A stretch of 64,000 nucleotides of DNA. Source: Malachius bipustulatus (lineage: Eukaryota; Arthropoda; Insecta; Coleoptera; Melyridae). This document shows, piece by piece, positions 37,161-49,484 of this stretch (position 1 is its first letter; every line of letters starts with the position of its first letter). The notes under the pieces are model-generated. The model was not told the origin of the DNA, searched no databases, and saw only the letters and a program-made list of their open reading frames with translations. The DNA is taken from assembly GCA_910589415.1 (NCBI GenBank), contig OU342631.1:15128001-15192000 (forward strand), given 5' to 3'. Both the position numbers and the translations under genes were made by a program.

Positions 37161-40100
37161 GAAAGTTTATGTTGTAGTTATATACGTCTTCTAGTTTCAT
37201 TATCAATTTAAACTCTATTTCAACTAATGATTGAAGTGGTAATTAAATAGTTCAGCGAACTGATTCAAATAACTAGAAGCAGGATCTGTAAGATAATACC
37301 TACATCAGACTTATTTTAACACTTCTTTATTGAGTCCAGAAATTTATCGGTAGTTCAATAATTTAATCCATTCCATTATTTCTTCAAAAGTTCAATAACA
37401 GTATCTAATTATCCAATGAATCAAGAGAGGGAAGAAGACCGAATTTCCAAGTTCTAAGTAAAAAGCTCTAATAAAAACTGTTAAAAACACTCTGGTCGTC
37501 CTAGTAATCAATCTTCTGATTGATCCGAAGAGTAAGAACGTGCTGGATGATACACTTAAAAGTTAAAAGCTTTACTCGCTTCAGAAGTAATGAAAAGTGG
37601 CCAGTTATCCATGAAATATAAATTTTTTGCCTCTATTATAAGAAGTTTAAAGTTATTTTATCTTAAAAATTTTGGAGCCGTGTCTTGTTTAATAATCTCT
37701 TTTATATTCTAAACCCCGTCAACTGCGATTTAGAAGAGAGAGGAGTAAAATGAAAGGTACATTGTCATGGGAGGAATGAAATTTGTCTGAATTGCGGGAC
37801 AAAATACTTTTCTAAAACTGATTAGATACTTCAGAGATATGTGAAAAAGAGAATGCTATACGAAGACCAAATGTTGTATTACATATATAGATTAAATCTT
37901 CAATAAGTTCCTCTAAATTAATTTCGAAAAACACACGATTTTGTTCCAAGAAATAGTAGGAACAAGAATTAAAATCAAAATAAACTAACAAAATCTATAA
38001 AACCTTCAGTATCACATAATCCACTCACGAGATTATGTGATCAAAACTGTGCTGTGTGTTGGTAAATAAATAGTACTGATGAGTCTCAAACAGGGCAAAA
38101 CACGTGTCTACAATTTCCACCTCCACTCACAGCACAACATCAATGAATTGTTGTTTTACAAGTTGTCATTCATTTCTTGTCTAACAATGACCAGTAGGTC
38201 TTTACCCACTTCTATAATCATTTTTGCTGTCTGGCGTGTATCCTATGGCGCAAGTCCTCTTTATTTTGAATTCACCTTCCAATATACCTAGAGAGTATAA
38301 AATTATATTCGTAATAATAATAATTTATCACATGTCTCGCTTAAAAAAATTCCTGCAAGAGTTCTTTATTTTGTAGCCAATCACCGGTCCATTACTTTCT
38401 GTTGAAATTTGGCTTAAACCTCCATTAAACTTTGTTGAAGGACGTTCGTTGACTATACGATTGACGGATTCTGCAGGATGTCAGGAAACGCAGGACACAT
38501 GCAGGAAGCGCTTGATATTAAATCCCATTTATGTGACATTAAATTACATCAACCGTGTCCTACCTGTTCGTAAACAATTCATTTATTGTACCCAGACTGA
38601 TCTTTTTATTTCGAAACAGTTGACCACTGATGCAGAATCTTTGATTATAGTGTTGTTGAATAAATAATTAATGTTGGTTTGTTAATCAAGTTTTCATTAA
38701 CCTTCAATATTACATGGTCGGTCTTTTGTTTCAAGTAAAAAGTAAAGCCACAACGGTTTTCGCGATTTTAATTTTTTATGTAAGGAAAATGGAGCAGCAT
38801 ATTGGGAGGCAACATTTAAAAAAAGAATGTGTTTGTTTTTTTTTTCATTTTGTGCTCGTAACTACCATTCGTATCAGTCTTCCAAGAGCTTCAAACATCT
38901 TTTATTATTAGGATGGTACCTAGAACCCTACTATTAGGGTAGGTAGAAAGGAAATTATGAAATGATAAAGTAATCTTCAATCCACTATTCCATACTAGTG
39001 GCGCTCCTCTTCTAATAAAAAACAGATTAAATTCTAGAAATCCCGTTCCCTAATTGGTGAAAATAATGTGGCAATGCGACATCAAGGTAGAAAGAAATCG
39101 CAAAAGGTAATCGAGTTGGTAGATAGGTTAACCATTTCTTTTTGAACCCTTGATCTGTCAACAGCCTGGGTCGTATCTTATCTTCAATATCTTTGCTTGG
39201 ACCAGTAATCAGATTGTATGAGTGATGCTTTTCTGATAAATAATTCTAAAATATAATTTGATTTTATAATTGCTGCAGTTTTTTGAGGACAACCTATTCC
39301 CTATGCCTAAAATCTTCTTGAGAAAGCTCCATTTGTGTTAGGATGCAAAACTTCACCTATCTTATACAATTTGGTTCCAAGAATATCACATAAATTTTTT
39401 GAAGTTCCCTGAATAACGATCTCCTTTATAAAAGTAACAAACAGAATCAAAGTCTCTTCTACGAGAAACCATCTTGGGTAAATATAAATAATTTTGGAAC
39501 ATATTATTAATATAAAAAGTACCTCCAGGTGTCCAGGTACAATAATTTGAGTCATATCTAGTTGCTACCTGTTTCACAGCTGCTATTATCCAGGGTCTCA
39601 TGTCAAATATTGTAGAAGACAAGTGAAATTTTACAAAAGCTTTTCTATAAAGTGAATCCTTAATTAATAATCACGTTATTAACTGTATTGTTCATAGTTC
39701 AACCTTTGTTCTATACACTATACTGAAGATGACGGCTCTGCTAGCGGGAAAATGTGCATGCATATATGAGCCAGGGGAACAAAAAGGAGGTATAATAAGC
39801 TCTGGTACCATGCTGTTTTTTTACGATGTTTTTGTTCACCGTCATCTTATTGTCTTGTCTCATAATGGGTTTCTAAGAGCATTTATGTTTTGATAGATTT
39901 TGCAATTAATAAATAATTACATCTTACGAAGAGTATTTTGTAAAAAATATCTACTAGAAAGTTGAAACTATCATATTTAATCAATCACACCTACCTATAC
40001 CTAATAATAGGCGAAAAAGAATACTCAAATAGTACCTGTTATAATTAGAAGTTAAGGAGTAGATTAATAATATTTAAGAATTTTCTTCAAAAAGCGACAT

Positions 40101-40410
40101 TTATCATTTATCATCAGCATGTATGCAAAAAAAAACCTTTCCAATTGCTAAGTGGGTGTAAAATGGAAACGATGATCCAGTTTACATTTTCTTTGATTAT
40201 TTATGTCCCTTCAGAGAGACTAAAAAGTAACATAATGTATTTGTTTCATGACATCTGCATGGAACAATTTCAGGAGGTTTTTAGGGCTTGTCATGTCGTT
40301 CGTGAAACCGTTGAGGTTTTTTTTTTCCAACATTAAGCTACGAAATTTAAATTGTTATCTTTACTCCGATAGGAAAAATTAGAAGAATAAAAATGTCTGG
40401 TTCTTTCGAT
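37161..40410. other. Non-coding DNA with one coding-like relic
   Basis: 39307-39622 (minus) has two overlapping open frames that would read through with one frameshift (SRRRDFDSVCYFYKGD, then LGTKLYKIGEVLHPNTNG). That suggests a decayed protein segment, but I cannot match it to any family. Elsewhere nothing is supported. Confidence 0.35.
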
Positions 40411-41048
40411 TGTAAAAAAACCTTCTTGCGCATCAAACGCAGAAATAGTGTATTTTTATGCGATTCAATTATGAAAATTTTTGCCGCCTTTTAAATTGGC
40501 TTTCTGAATTTTTCCATAGTCAGGTCGAATTTGCGTAGTGGTTTACTGTGAAAATTCATTTCATTTCGTTTGAAAGCGTGCAATAAAATAGATTTTTACA
40601 CATAATAAGCCAAAAAAAAATTGACAAAATTCAACAATTTCGTCCCTTTTCCTATACCCGCTACTGACTAACGATAAAAAGTTACAGGCGAGTTCTGAAA
40701 ATCGAACATTTGAAATTTTAGAGAAATAAACATCATGTAAAAAAATAATAATCGAATAATCGAATAACTCCGCCATTTCTCTTATTTGCTTCTTGAAATT
40801 TTTGAGAGTTAAAGTTTATTAGTGTAGTTGTCTACTCTGAAAATTTCAGGTAAATTCTCTCAAAAATGTGCTCATAATCAGTTAAATAAATTTAGCCATT
40901 TTTACCATTTTCTTACCCACGCCACTAGCTTATTATTAAATAGTGTATTTTTATGCGATTCAATAATAAATATTTTCTTCCTATTTTTTTTATAATGAAT
41001 ATAATGAAAAAATAATCCGATTTTTCTACCTATCAAAAAAAAAAGAAT

Positions 41049-41122
41049 GATACACTCTCGTGGTTTCGAACCCGCACCAACAGTTTACTAAGAAAGGATG
41101 TAATGAACTGATCCACGATGCG
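41049..41122 (-). repeat. tRNA-like Pol III promoter segment, copy 3
   Basis: Third copy, in the same orientation relative to its host repeat as copy 1. The B box is intact (GGTTCGAAACC-type) but the A box is more diverged (TGGATCAGTTCATTA). Confidence 0.55.
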
Positions 41123-42155
41123 TTTCATATTTGTAGTGATGATGGGGTAGATATATTATGTAGTAAGTCAGGTACCTACACCTACTCATTTTATTTTTTA
41201 AACTGGTCGTATCTTTGTTATTAAAAGACCAATTTGAATACTTTTTTCACCTGCATGTAGGTGATTTAATAGTCGTTGCGATTGTTTTTCTAATTTTCAG
41301 AACCATTCATAATTGAATGTGAAAAAAAATAAAAAAGAAATTGCGAACCATTTCATCAATTTAATAATTTTATATAAGTGTAAGCTAATTTTGCACAAGC
41401 GAAAAACTTTTTTATTTTTCGTTTAAAGTGCTACATTAATCGAGGCGAATTGAAGTTAAGACATCAAATTATATGTTAAAGCAAAAAAAAATGGAAAATT
41501 TCGGTTCAACTTCTTCAAAAATGGACTCATAAACGGTTATAGAATTGACACATTTTCGCCCTTTTTCCTACCCACGACACTGGCTTATTAATGGAAAATA
41601 TGCTAATTTTATTGCATTAACTCAAAGTTCCAATAATTTTCTTCAAATCCTGTTAATTTGATTTCAAAGTTTTTTTGACATCTTGCTCATACGGGGGCTC
41701 AAAAAATTGGACCTTTTCCGAAAATTCAAATGGCTGCCATTTTGAAACGGCTCGGCCGATTTTGCTCAAGTGCAATACCAGACCACTCCTTGTGGATATC
41801 TTACTCCCACAAAAATTTCAGCCCCCTAGATTGAAAACTGCGGCCAGAAACCGTGCCTCAAGGACCGTATGTTTGGAACTTTGAAAGGACACCCTGTAGA
41901 AGTAACGTGACTTTTGGAAATTTTTTCAACGAAAATCTAAAGTCATTCCAGAGCTATACAAGAATCCAAAATTTCATTCACTAATCTTGAAAGATAAAGC
42001 TACAGGAGCGTTTTGAAAATCGAAAAATCGTGATTTTGGAGAAATAAATATATATATAAATATATATAAATCATGAAAATATAATTTTCGGGCATTTAAA
42101 GCTCATTAATAAAGTGCTTTCAATGGCAGACAGCACACGCAACCATCTAGAGCCC

Positions 42156-42216
42156 CTCGAAGCTGCAGACGGACCGTTTCGGTCTTTTTATGACCTCATC
42201 AGTACAGCATATCGAG
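42156..42216 (-). ncRNA. Type I hammerhead ribozyme, complete core
   Basis: Read on the minus strand. Stem I 5' strand is CTCGA (42216-42212) and GCTGTA (42208-42203). The core CTGATGA follows (42202-42196). Stem II is GGTC/GACC with a 7-nt ATAAAAA loop (42195-42181). GAAA is at 42180-42177. A very short stem III of A-U plus CGG/CCG closes on one nucleotide. C17 is at 42168. Stem I 3' strand is TGCAGC, one bulged T, then TCGAG. Every invariant core residue is present and the cleavage triplet is GTC. The one-nucleotide stem III loop cannot close in a monomer. Such minimal stem III is typical of Penelope-like and retrozyme hammerheads, thought to act as dimers. Confidence 0.88.
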
Positions 42217-42480
42217 ATGGAATCCAGAGGCTACGATGCTGTCCGCCATCAAAAGCTAGGCCTTTGTATCCACTCAGTTCCACGGAACCAAGTGACTTAC
42301 AACGCCTTTCGCCATCTAACAATGGAGGCAAGAACTACCAGCAATGTGTGCCAGCTTGCGACCATCAGAGACGGCGGCCCGGTGCAGTTTTATATGCTTT
42401 TAGGCTTCACCTCTCCTCGGCCAGTGCTGACCACTGCCGGAAGATGCCATTCCATTCGCCCATAAGTAATTAATACAAAT

Positions 42481-42732
42481 ATGAAAGTTTTATTAGAGCC
42501 GTGATTATAAATCATGAAAATATAATTTTCGGGCATTTAAAGCTCATTAATAAAGTGCTTTCAATGGCAGACAGCACACGCAACCATCTAGAGCCCCTCG
42601 AATCTGCAGCTTCGAGGGGCTCTAGATGGTTGCGTGTGCTGTCTGCCATTGAAAGCACTTTATTAATGAGCTTTAAATGCCCGAAAATTATATTTTCATG
42701 ATTTATAATCACGGCTCTAATAAAACTTTCAT
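42481..42732. repeat. Perfect 122-bp palindrome with 8-nt spacer
   Basis: The arms 42481-42602 and 42611-42732 are exact reverse complements; the spacer is TCTGCAGC. The right arm plus spacer (from 42605, TGCAGCTTCGAGG) begins exactly where the hammerhead product would begin, and so does the left arm on the minus strand (from 42608), apart from one mismatch. An exact palindrome of this size is either very young or an assembly artefact. Confidence 0.92.
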
Positions 42733-42895
42733 AAATATATATATATATATATATATATCGTGGGCAGGTGAATTTTGGAAAACTACTTTTTCGTGATCTG
42801 GGGGTCAGGATCGGTGGACATTTGATGAGTTTGGGTGATTTTCGAAAAGTGATGTCGTCCTCAATAGTGTATTTTTTGTTAAAAAATACACTAAA

Positions 42896-45800
42896 AGGAT
42901 TATTAGTTTTAATAAATCCATGAGAGATACTCCTTTATCTTGACAAGGTGTTAGTATTCCTGCATCGTCCAATGCTACCCTTCAACAAAACAATCCTAAT
43001 CACGTATCCCTTGCAAGTATGCAAGTGATGTTTTAAAGTTTAATAAAATTCTTTCAGACAACAGGAAAAGTACTAAGAGAATATGAACAACGAGGTAAAC
43101 CATTTTATCGAATGCGTGAAATTGAACTTTTGCGCTTGAGAATGAGAGCTTTCTTGTCGAAGCGATAGCCCAGACAAAAACTCATTCCAAAGCATTATTA
43201 TTTCGCACGCGAGATGCATATAACATTTTCTTGACAGATATTATTATAATAAAAATTATAAAATGACGCAGTGCAAGCAATTTTCGGTCTAGTTCGCGAA
43301 ATACTTCGCGCATGCTTCCGAGTCGACATAAATAATAACATAAAATTTTTCATTCGCGTATTTATGAAGAAATGTCAACTCAACACTAATTGACTACTAT
43401 CAAAAACGAATTTTCGTTACAATAACTAAATTCGAACAGGATAAATGTATGGCAACATTTAATTTTTCTTGAAACAAAGTTTAAATGTCAGTTACATGTT
43501 TCAACTTTTTAGAGATCACCAATTTGTGAAGATTGTGGCTGTAATTTGATGGTACACCAACTCTTTATACAATAATAATAATTATGTACTTTCAAATGAA
43601 TAAAACATTTCCATAACAAACTTCCTATATTGCTGTAGAAATAATCCCAAAGTATGAATGTTACCCGTTCCATTCACATTTATTTTATGTATTTTATTTT
43701 CTAACGTTTCGGGAGAATCTCCAGAGACATCCTTAGTGACGCACCCTTATACATTATGTTTTATATTATTTAAAAAAAGGGATAGGTGTCTACGGTCCTG
43801 TAATAATGCGCACGTTAAAAACGCGAAGTTTAACACATTATTCAAAACATGCTAACCCTTATTAAGCGTGGAGTAACATTCTACCCAAAGTTGGATTAAA
43901 TAGATGATGATATTTAATGTGGCACGAATTAAGTAAATATTAATTTATGAGATGTTTATGTACAGTTTGGACCCTCAAATTAAGGATGTTTGATTTCTCG
44001 GGGAAGTTAATTTGAACTCCAAAACCTCCTCTATTTCCCCTACTTCGTGTTTCAAAATTTACTACTTATTAATGCCAGGTTATTTTATTTAGTAAGTATA
44101 TCTACTTAATTAAGAATCATGATAAATTTAATCCTGGATTATTTTAGAGCCCTATACGGGTTAGGTTATATTACCTTAATACCGGGCAATTTTTCATTGT
44201 TATGTCAATTATTTCAGACATTAAATTTGCGTGTGAATTCACCCTTACAAAATTACAATATATCGTGCATACTATACTTATTGAGGGATCTAATCAGTGG
44301 AGAAGACAAATGTTTAGAGTGCTTAGTACTTATTTTCCTAATCCAAGGTCTTCTATCCATTGTCCTGAATCAATAACGTTTTATAATAGAAGGACCTTGG
44401 CTTGTAAACTAGTTTTGAAATAAAAACAATGCAAAAATTATCAATAATGTGGATCACTCGATAATCTTTCCCATTTTCTAAATAAGAAAAATCTGTCCTA
44501 TTTTGAGATCAATATTTTGAGTAGTAGGTATAGTAGTGAATCTATTTTCAAAAAAACATTATTTAATTTGTTTGACTCTCCATAATATTTTCTTATAAAA
44601 AAAAATATGGGTTTAAAGAAAAATCATGAGTTGATTTGAAGGTTATTTGCAGTTCTAAGTATATCAGACAAATATTTTAACTATGAAGGATTAAAAATTT
44701 AGATAGAGTTTTCTTGTCATCTATTTTTCATCGATCCATTACCATGAAAGGAGGATTTGATTTCAGTTGCTTTGGATTTAAAACCAGTTCCTTGTTTTTG
44801 GATTCAAAATACATAATGATTAATGAACTTTTTTCCGGCGATACATTTGAAGGATTATATTCCCCAGACAGTTTTATTGAAAAGGGAATCAAACCATAAC
44901 CGGAGTTTGTCCGTCGACCATTTACTAGGTAATGGAAAGTTGTCGGGAGCGAGATATTTCATTACTTCGGAAGATTTTAACTTCTGCGTTCTATCTTATA
45001 TTAAATTTCTCATAATTGTCACGTTTAAGAACTTAATAGCTACACGTTGTAGACTTCATATTGTTCTGTCGTAATCTTATTAGATTTCTCAAACAATTTT
45101 AGATCCCCTTATACAGAGTATATTATTATTATGTCGTGTTTTCCGAGCTACAGTGCTCTTTTGACGCAATCTGGTGTGCTGAAATTTTCAAAGTTATAAA
45201 TGAGAAAATCCGGAACTACGATGGGGTGTAGCAATAAGCCATAAGAAATATTGATATAATTTTGGTTATTTATTTGACAACAGTGTAAAAAGGGAATTTA
45301 TTTATCAAAGTAGAAAGATAAGGATTTTTTTCTATAGCGCTTTATTCGCCCTAACAATGTACACAAATTGTTGCATTTAATTCCCAAAACTTTTCTTCAT
45401 ATTACCTACGTGAAATAAATTTAAAAGCATTTTTATATACGTATGAGTTCGACGGTAATTATTATTTTAAACAGCGTGAATATAATTATATTATTGCGCT
45501 TTTCTTCTACTTCTCTTCCGCTTTTCTAGGCCTTTTTTTAGGGAAAATTTAATTCACAAAATACTATTATTTATTTAATAAAACTTACTCTTAGTTAAAA
45601 CTCTTATAGAGAATTTTGTTTTACGAATTTTGTTAGAGAAATCTGCAACAAATTCAACTACTTATAATAATGGATGCTCAAAAAGGCGAACTTCGCAGGA
45701 AACACGGACGCTTTTAGGTAATTGAATTGCTAGTTCTCGTTATTTTACAATTTGGTTCAGGTTGTAGATACTGGGTTTTATTACTTCCATTTCCAAACAA

Positions 45801-47180
45801 CTAGCATGACATTATCTAGCATGTTTTATTTCCATTCGTTCTTTCCTATAGTGCCTGTAAGTTTATTTGCAATTCGCTATAAAATGTCCATATAAATTGG
45901 TAATACTACTGGTACGAAAAGCTCTTCAAGGTAAAATAATATTTGTTGTACAAGAAAGGTTAATGAGTACCTATAATAGAGCAAGGACGAAGAATTTAAA
46001 AGCTTTATTAGTAAAGCTTTAATTTTAAATAATTCAGATACAGTAGCGGTTCGTGGAATGCAGAAGTGGTGTAGATTCTACACAAGACTCTGGGAAGCTC
46101 AAAAATTAGATTTTTGCAAAGTCATTTTAGCTCGATTTTTGCGGTCTTCTTTTTATTAATTTATGTTTTTGTTGAGCCCGCCTATAGACAAAGTCTGATC
46201 AGCTCGAAAATTCAATTTTTACAAAATTCGATAGACTCTATTCTTATCGGTTTGCAAAGTCCACTCGGCCCGAAAATTTCAGCTTTTCATTTTCATAACC
46301 ACCAGAAGTTCACTGAGTCTTGAACAGGCTTGAATGAATGAAGAAACAGTTCCATCTGCGAAAACCTGCAAAAACGGCCACAAAATCTTCAAAGATGCCT
46401 GAACGACGTTTGTGGCAAATAGATTTTTCTCATCACAAAAGAGGTCACCCAAATGTGATTTGTTCAAACATTTCCAAAGTCTTTGCAACATCTTCATCTG
46501 GTAGGGAGTTTTTCTTACTACTTCTGTTTTCACCGGCAAATTTTATTTAAAAACATTTTTACTGGCACATTTGGGTTCATTGGAGTCTCTGGTAGGTACC
46601 CGTTGACTTCTTTCTCTGAGCTTTAGCCACCCTGTTAGGTCACCTGCAACCTATTTTTACCTCCTCCTGCAAGAAAGGATATAAAAGAAAGAGTTGTTGC
46701 ATGAAAACAGGTTGCCTTACGCTTGCGATGGTCTAAAATGATTAATTTACCCTGGTAAAGTCCTAAAAAACTGAAAATTACATTTTTGCAAATTTTGTAC
46801 AGTTCAGGCCATGTAACTTTCAGAAGTTTATTTTTTTTTTTTGGTATCGCAATTTTGAAGGTGGACAACTCTTTTAATTACCATAAAATTATCAAAATTC
46901 ACACAGAATGTCATCAACTTAGCGTTCAAATCTTTATTTGAAATCCATCCCTAGCTTCGCCATTACTTCTGACATCAGTGAACTATCCAACAAATCAACA
47001 AAATTAAAATCATTAAAACACCAACCAGTGCTATATGGTGAAACTATTTGGTGTTCAATGTGAACAAGCAATTAAAGTTGAGACATCTAACACATTTCAA
47101 TGCTCTTAGCACGATTTATGATCTAAAAATCTTAGAACGATAATTGGAATAACTTTATAGCTTCTATAAATAAGACAACT
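42896..47180. other. Non-coding DNA with one hammerhead-like remnant
   Basis: No host gene supported. Includes the GATG...CCCGAAACG remnant at 43701-43736. ORFs at 44119-44423, 44714-45074 and 46114-46550 overlap in several frames without splice sites or motifs. Confidence 0.4.
43701..43736 (-). repeat. Degenerate hammerhead-like motif
   Basis: The minus strand reads CTAAGGATGTCTCTGGAGAT followed by TCTCCCGAAACGTTAG. The GATG-stem-GAAAC layout resembles the degenerate motifs at 55535 and 57870, but the CTGANGA core is mutated. It is probably a remnant of a Penelope-like unit. Confidence 0.35.
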
Positions 47181-47184
47181 TCCT

Positions 47185-47335
47185 CCTTTGTTGCTTCAAG
47201 AAAATTGCTGAAAGAGCAGCATATGAGGCAAATGGATACCCGCAGAGTATAGAAATAACAAGAAATTATATACGAAGTCTCATCAAGGGAGGAATCATCT
47301 ACCAGAGGGAAAGCGAGTGGAAAACCAGTACTTTT
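47185..47335 (+). pseudogene. Possible Penelope-like reverse transcriptase tail relic
   Basis: The open frame includes ERAAYEANGYPQSIEITRN and continues about 30 codons. The NGYP core preceded by an L/A-rich helix resembles the conserved C-terminal NGYP motif of Penelope-like polymerases. Without neighbouring domains this is weak. It could be chance. Confidence 0.3.
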
Positions 47336-48610
47336 ACGGCGAATTTTGTACAAAACCATTCATGTTCATCTCTAAAAATCCATACTTCCTCTGGCATACC
47401 GCTTATGCTACAAGTTCTTCATAATTAAGTATAATAAGTGTTTGGTTCTCTACACATAGCCATAGGAAAATTTTATATGAACCTTGGGAGAAAAGTAGGT
47501 AAGTATATATGTAGCTTTTAGAGAAAAGTTGAATAATTTCCCAGTTAAATAATGCACTTGCTCGTTAGCATAAATTTTAGCTTCTAATGTCAAGCGGCGC
47601 TGCTTTCCTTGGTGCATTAACTTTTTGAAAGCATACATCTAAGTACCTTTTACATTTCTCATAATCCTACTTATATGTATATATGTCATACATGGTATGG
47701 GTATGTAAATTTGTAATTAATCTATACATTTAATAATGCAAAAGTAAAGGATCTAAATTTTGGTTTGTAATTTCAGATCATGCAGAGTTATGCAGAGATG
47801 GAATAATTACGATTTCGTGCATTGTTCCAGGAAATATATTAGGAAATACAAATTACTAGAATAATAGAACTAGGACCAACTTCACCGTGTCAATATAATA
47901 TTAGTTATCACTTATTGATTTCCCGTCACAAAATATCATGTGAGGAGTCCGGTAAGTTCAATGCCGCTCTATAATAAGCAAGGGTCATTTTATGTAGGTG
48001 TATTTACTAATGAAATATAACCCTATCAGCCTTATTTTCGAGTTTATTTCCCTTGAAATTTTCCCTGCAGAGATACAAAATCAAATTATTCACGCAATTT
48101 GGACTCATAATGGATATAAATTGTTTTTCTCATCTTGTAGTTCCTTAGCCTCTCAAGCTGAACTTATTTTAAGAGAAAATAAGTTAGAGCATAATGATAT
48201 TACAACATTCAGGACGAATAAAGCTCAATTTAGATTTAATTACGAAATCAAAAGAACTTGTTAAGATTTTTTCTTCCGCTTTTGTAGATTGTTGCATGGG
48301 AGATATTACTACACTCCAAAAACTCCTCCAACTTTTGTTTCTTATCGAGATTGTTTACGCTATAAATTCGGCAATTTGTCAATACTTGTGTTCGTTCGTT
48401 CGTTCGTTCTGTTACCAAGAAAAATATAATGAGTCATGTATCACAGTAATTTACCTTTCATAGAAATTGTTTACAAGGTATGCTTTGAAACGATTACTAA
48501 TACTTTTTTAATAAGACTCTTATTACTGGGTTGAGCTTTTAAGTATAAAGCTTGCCACGTTTTTTGAAATGCTCTGGTAACGATTTCTAGTATAATAATG
48601 TGAACAAAAA
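47336..48610. other. Non-coding DNA with a (GTTC)n microsatellite
   Basis: A short GTTC tract lies at about 48389-48407. Two overlapping plus-strand ORFs (47998-48264 and 48194-48463) have no motif or splice support. Confidence 0.4.
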
Positions 48611-48614
48611 TATA

Positions 48615-49484
48615 CAGGGTGATTCAGGTTTTATCTTGTTAACTCTAGGGAACGATAGAGAATCGAAAAATAATATGAGTTTGCTCTATGAACTATATTC
48701 GGGAAATGCTTCGTTAAGAAAATACAGAGTGTTAAAGTTTTAAGAAAAAAATGAAAAATTCTTCAATCCAGTGGTAGAGATCTGGGCTTGTTCTTACCTT
48801 TTTTAATAAATAATTTGCCGCCACTGACTTTAATGAAAATTTGTTATTTTTGTTAGATACCTCATGTTGTTTAGAGAAGAAAAGTCATCGTACATTTTTG
48901 TCCTAGGACGCACTGTATCCGAGATACTTCATAATGTAGGAACCCGTACGAGGTAAAATATCATAAAAATCAATGCTATTGAGCTTTTCCAGAAATTAAT
49001 CATTTTTGTGATCGTTATTGAACCGTATTACAATAACAAAAAGTTTGCATGGGTTCCTAAATTGTAAAATATCTTGAAAACAGTGCGTCCTACAACAAAA
49101 ACATATGATGACTTTTCTCCTCTAAACAGAACAAGGTATCTACCAAAAATAACAAATTTGCATTAAAGTCAGTGGTGTAGCCATCATTTTATAAAAAAGG
49201 TAACAACACACCCAGATCTCTACCACTGGATTAAAAAATTTTTCATTAGGAGTATATCACATCATATACTTCAATTAGCACAACTATTGTTCAAAATTTC
49301 AAGTTATTCCAATCAGCTATTTTTTTATATTTCAAAAATAGGTACGAATTTTTTCTTAAAACTTTAACACCCTGTATTTTCTTAACGAAGCATTTCCCGA
49401 ATATAGTTCATAGAGCAAACTCATATTATTTTGCGATAGCCTATCGTTTCCTAGAGTTAACAAGATAAAACCTGGATCGCCTGG
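48615..49484. mobile_element. CAGGGTGATTCAGG foldback with a second TIR layer
   Basis: Runs from TA-CAGGGTGATTCAGGTTTTA to CCTGGATCGCCTGG-TA, with arms of roughly 400 bp. Inside, a second pair of CAGGGTG-like ends (TACAGAGTGTTAAAG at about 48723 and CTTTAACACCCTGTA at about 49377) gives a nested layer. It shares the CGCCACTGACTTTA phrase with the 16-kb cluster. Confidence 0.85.

Larger units (their letters stand above)
42066..42732 (-). mobile_element. Retrozyme or Penelope-like unit with hammerhead ribozyme
   Basis: On the minus strand a 441-nt unit runs from 42608 to the ribozyme cleavage site after 42168. The next about 100 nt (42167-42066) repeat the start of the unit, so it is a tandem of about 1.2 units. 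At the other end a third partial unit (42605-42732, plus strand) is attached head-to-head. The unit has a TATA-like GCATATAAAAC (42396-42386, minus) and is GC-richer than its surroundings. It carries no reverse transcriptase. Insertion was into a (TA)n tract. Tandem units cut at a hammerhead, with an inverted partial copy at one end, fit non-autonomous hammerhead retroelements related to Penelope-like elements. Autonomy and activity are inferred, not seen. Confidence 0.8.
40415..42895. mobile_element. One-arm copy of the 30.9-34.0 kb repeat
   Basis: Two starts of the TTTTTATGCGATTCAATAAT-like end (40450 and 40945) suggest an internal duplication. From 40937 the sequence follows the left arm of the 30.9-kb copy closely through the tRNA-like stretch and CACCCTGTAGAAGT to the TA tract. 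The hairpin module closes it at 42760-42895. The TA tract is interrupted by a hammerhead-bearing insertion (42066-42732) in place of the foldback found at 32055. Confidence 0.85.

Noticed and set aside
41675..41884. 69-codon ORF in the 40.4-kb repeat
   Set aside because: The same text in the sister copies carries stops and frameshifts, so there is no selection on a protein.
42114..42473. Overlapping 119- and 91-codon plus-strand ORFs
   Set aside because: They lie antisense to the hammerhead retroelement unit and begin in its repeated arm, so they are by-products of its higher GC.
48389..48407. Short tandem repeats as a CRISPR-like array
   Set aside because: Simple GTTC microsatellite with no spacers, in a eukaryotic genome.
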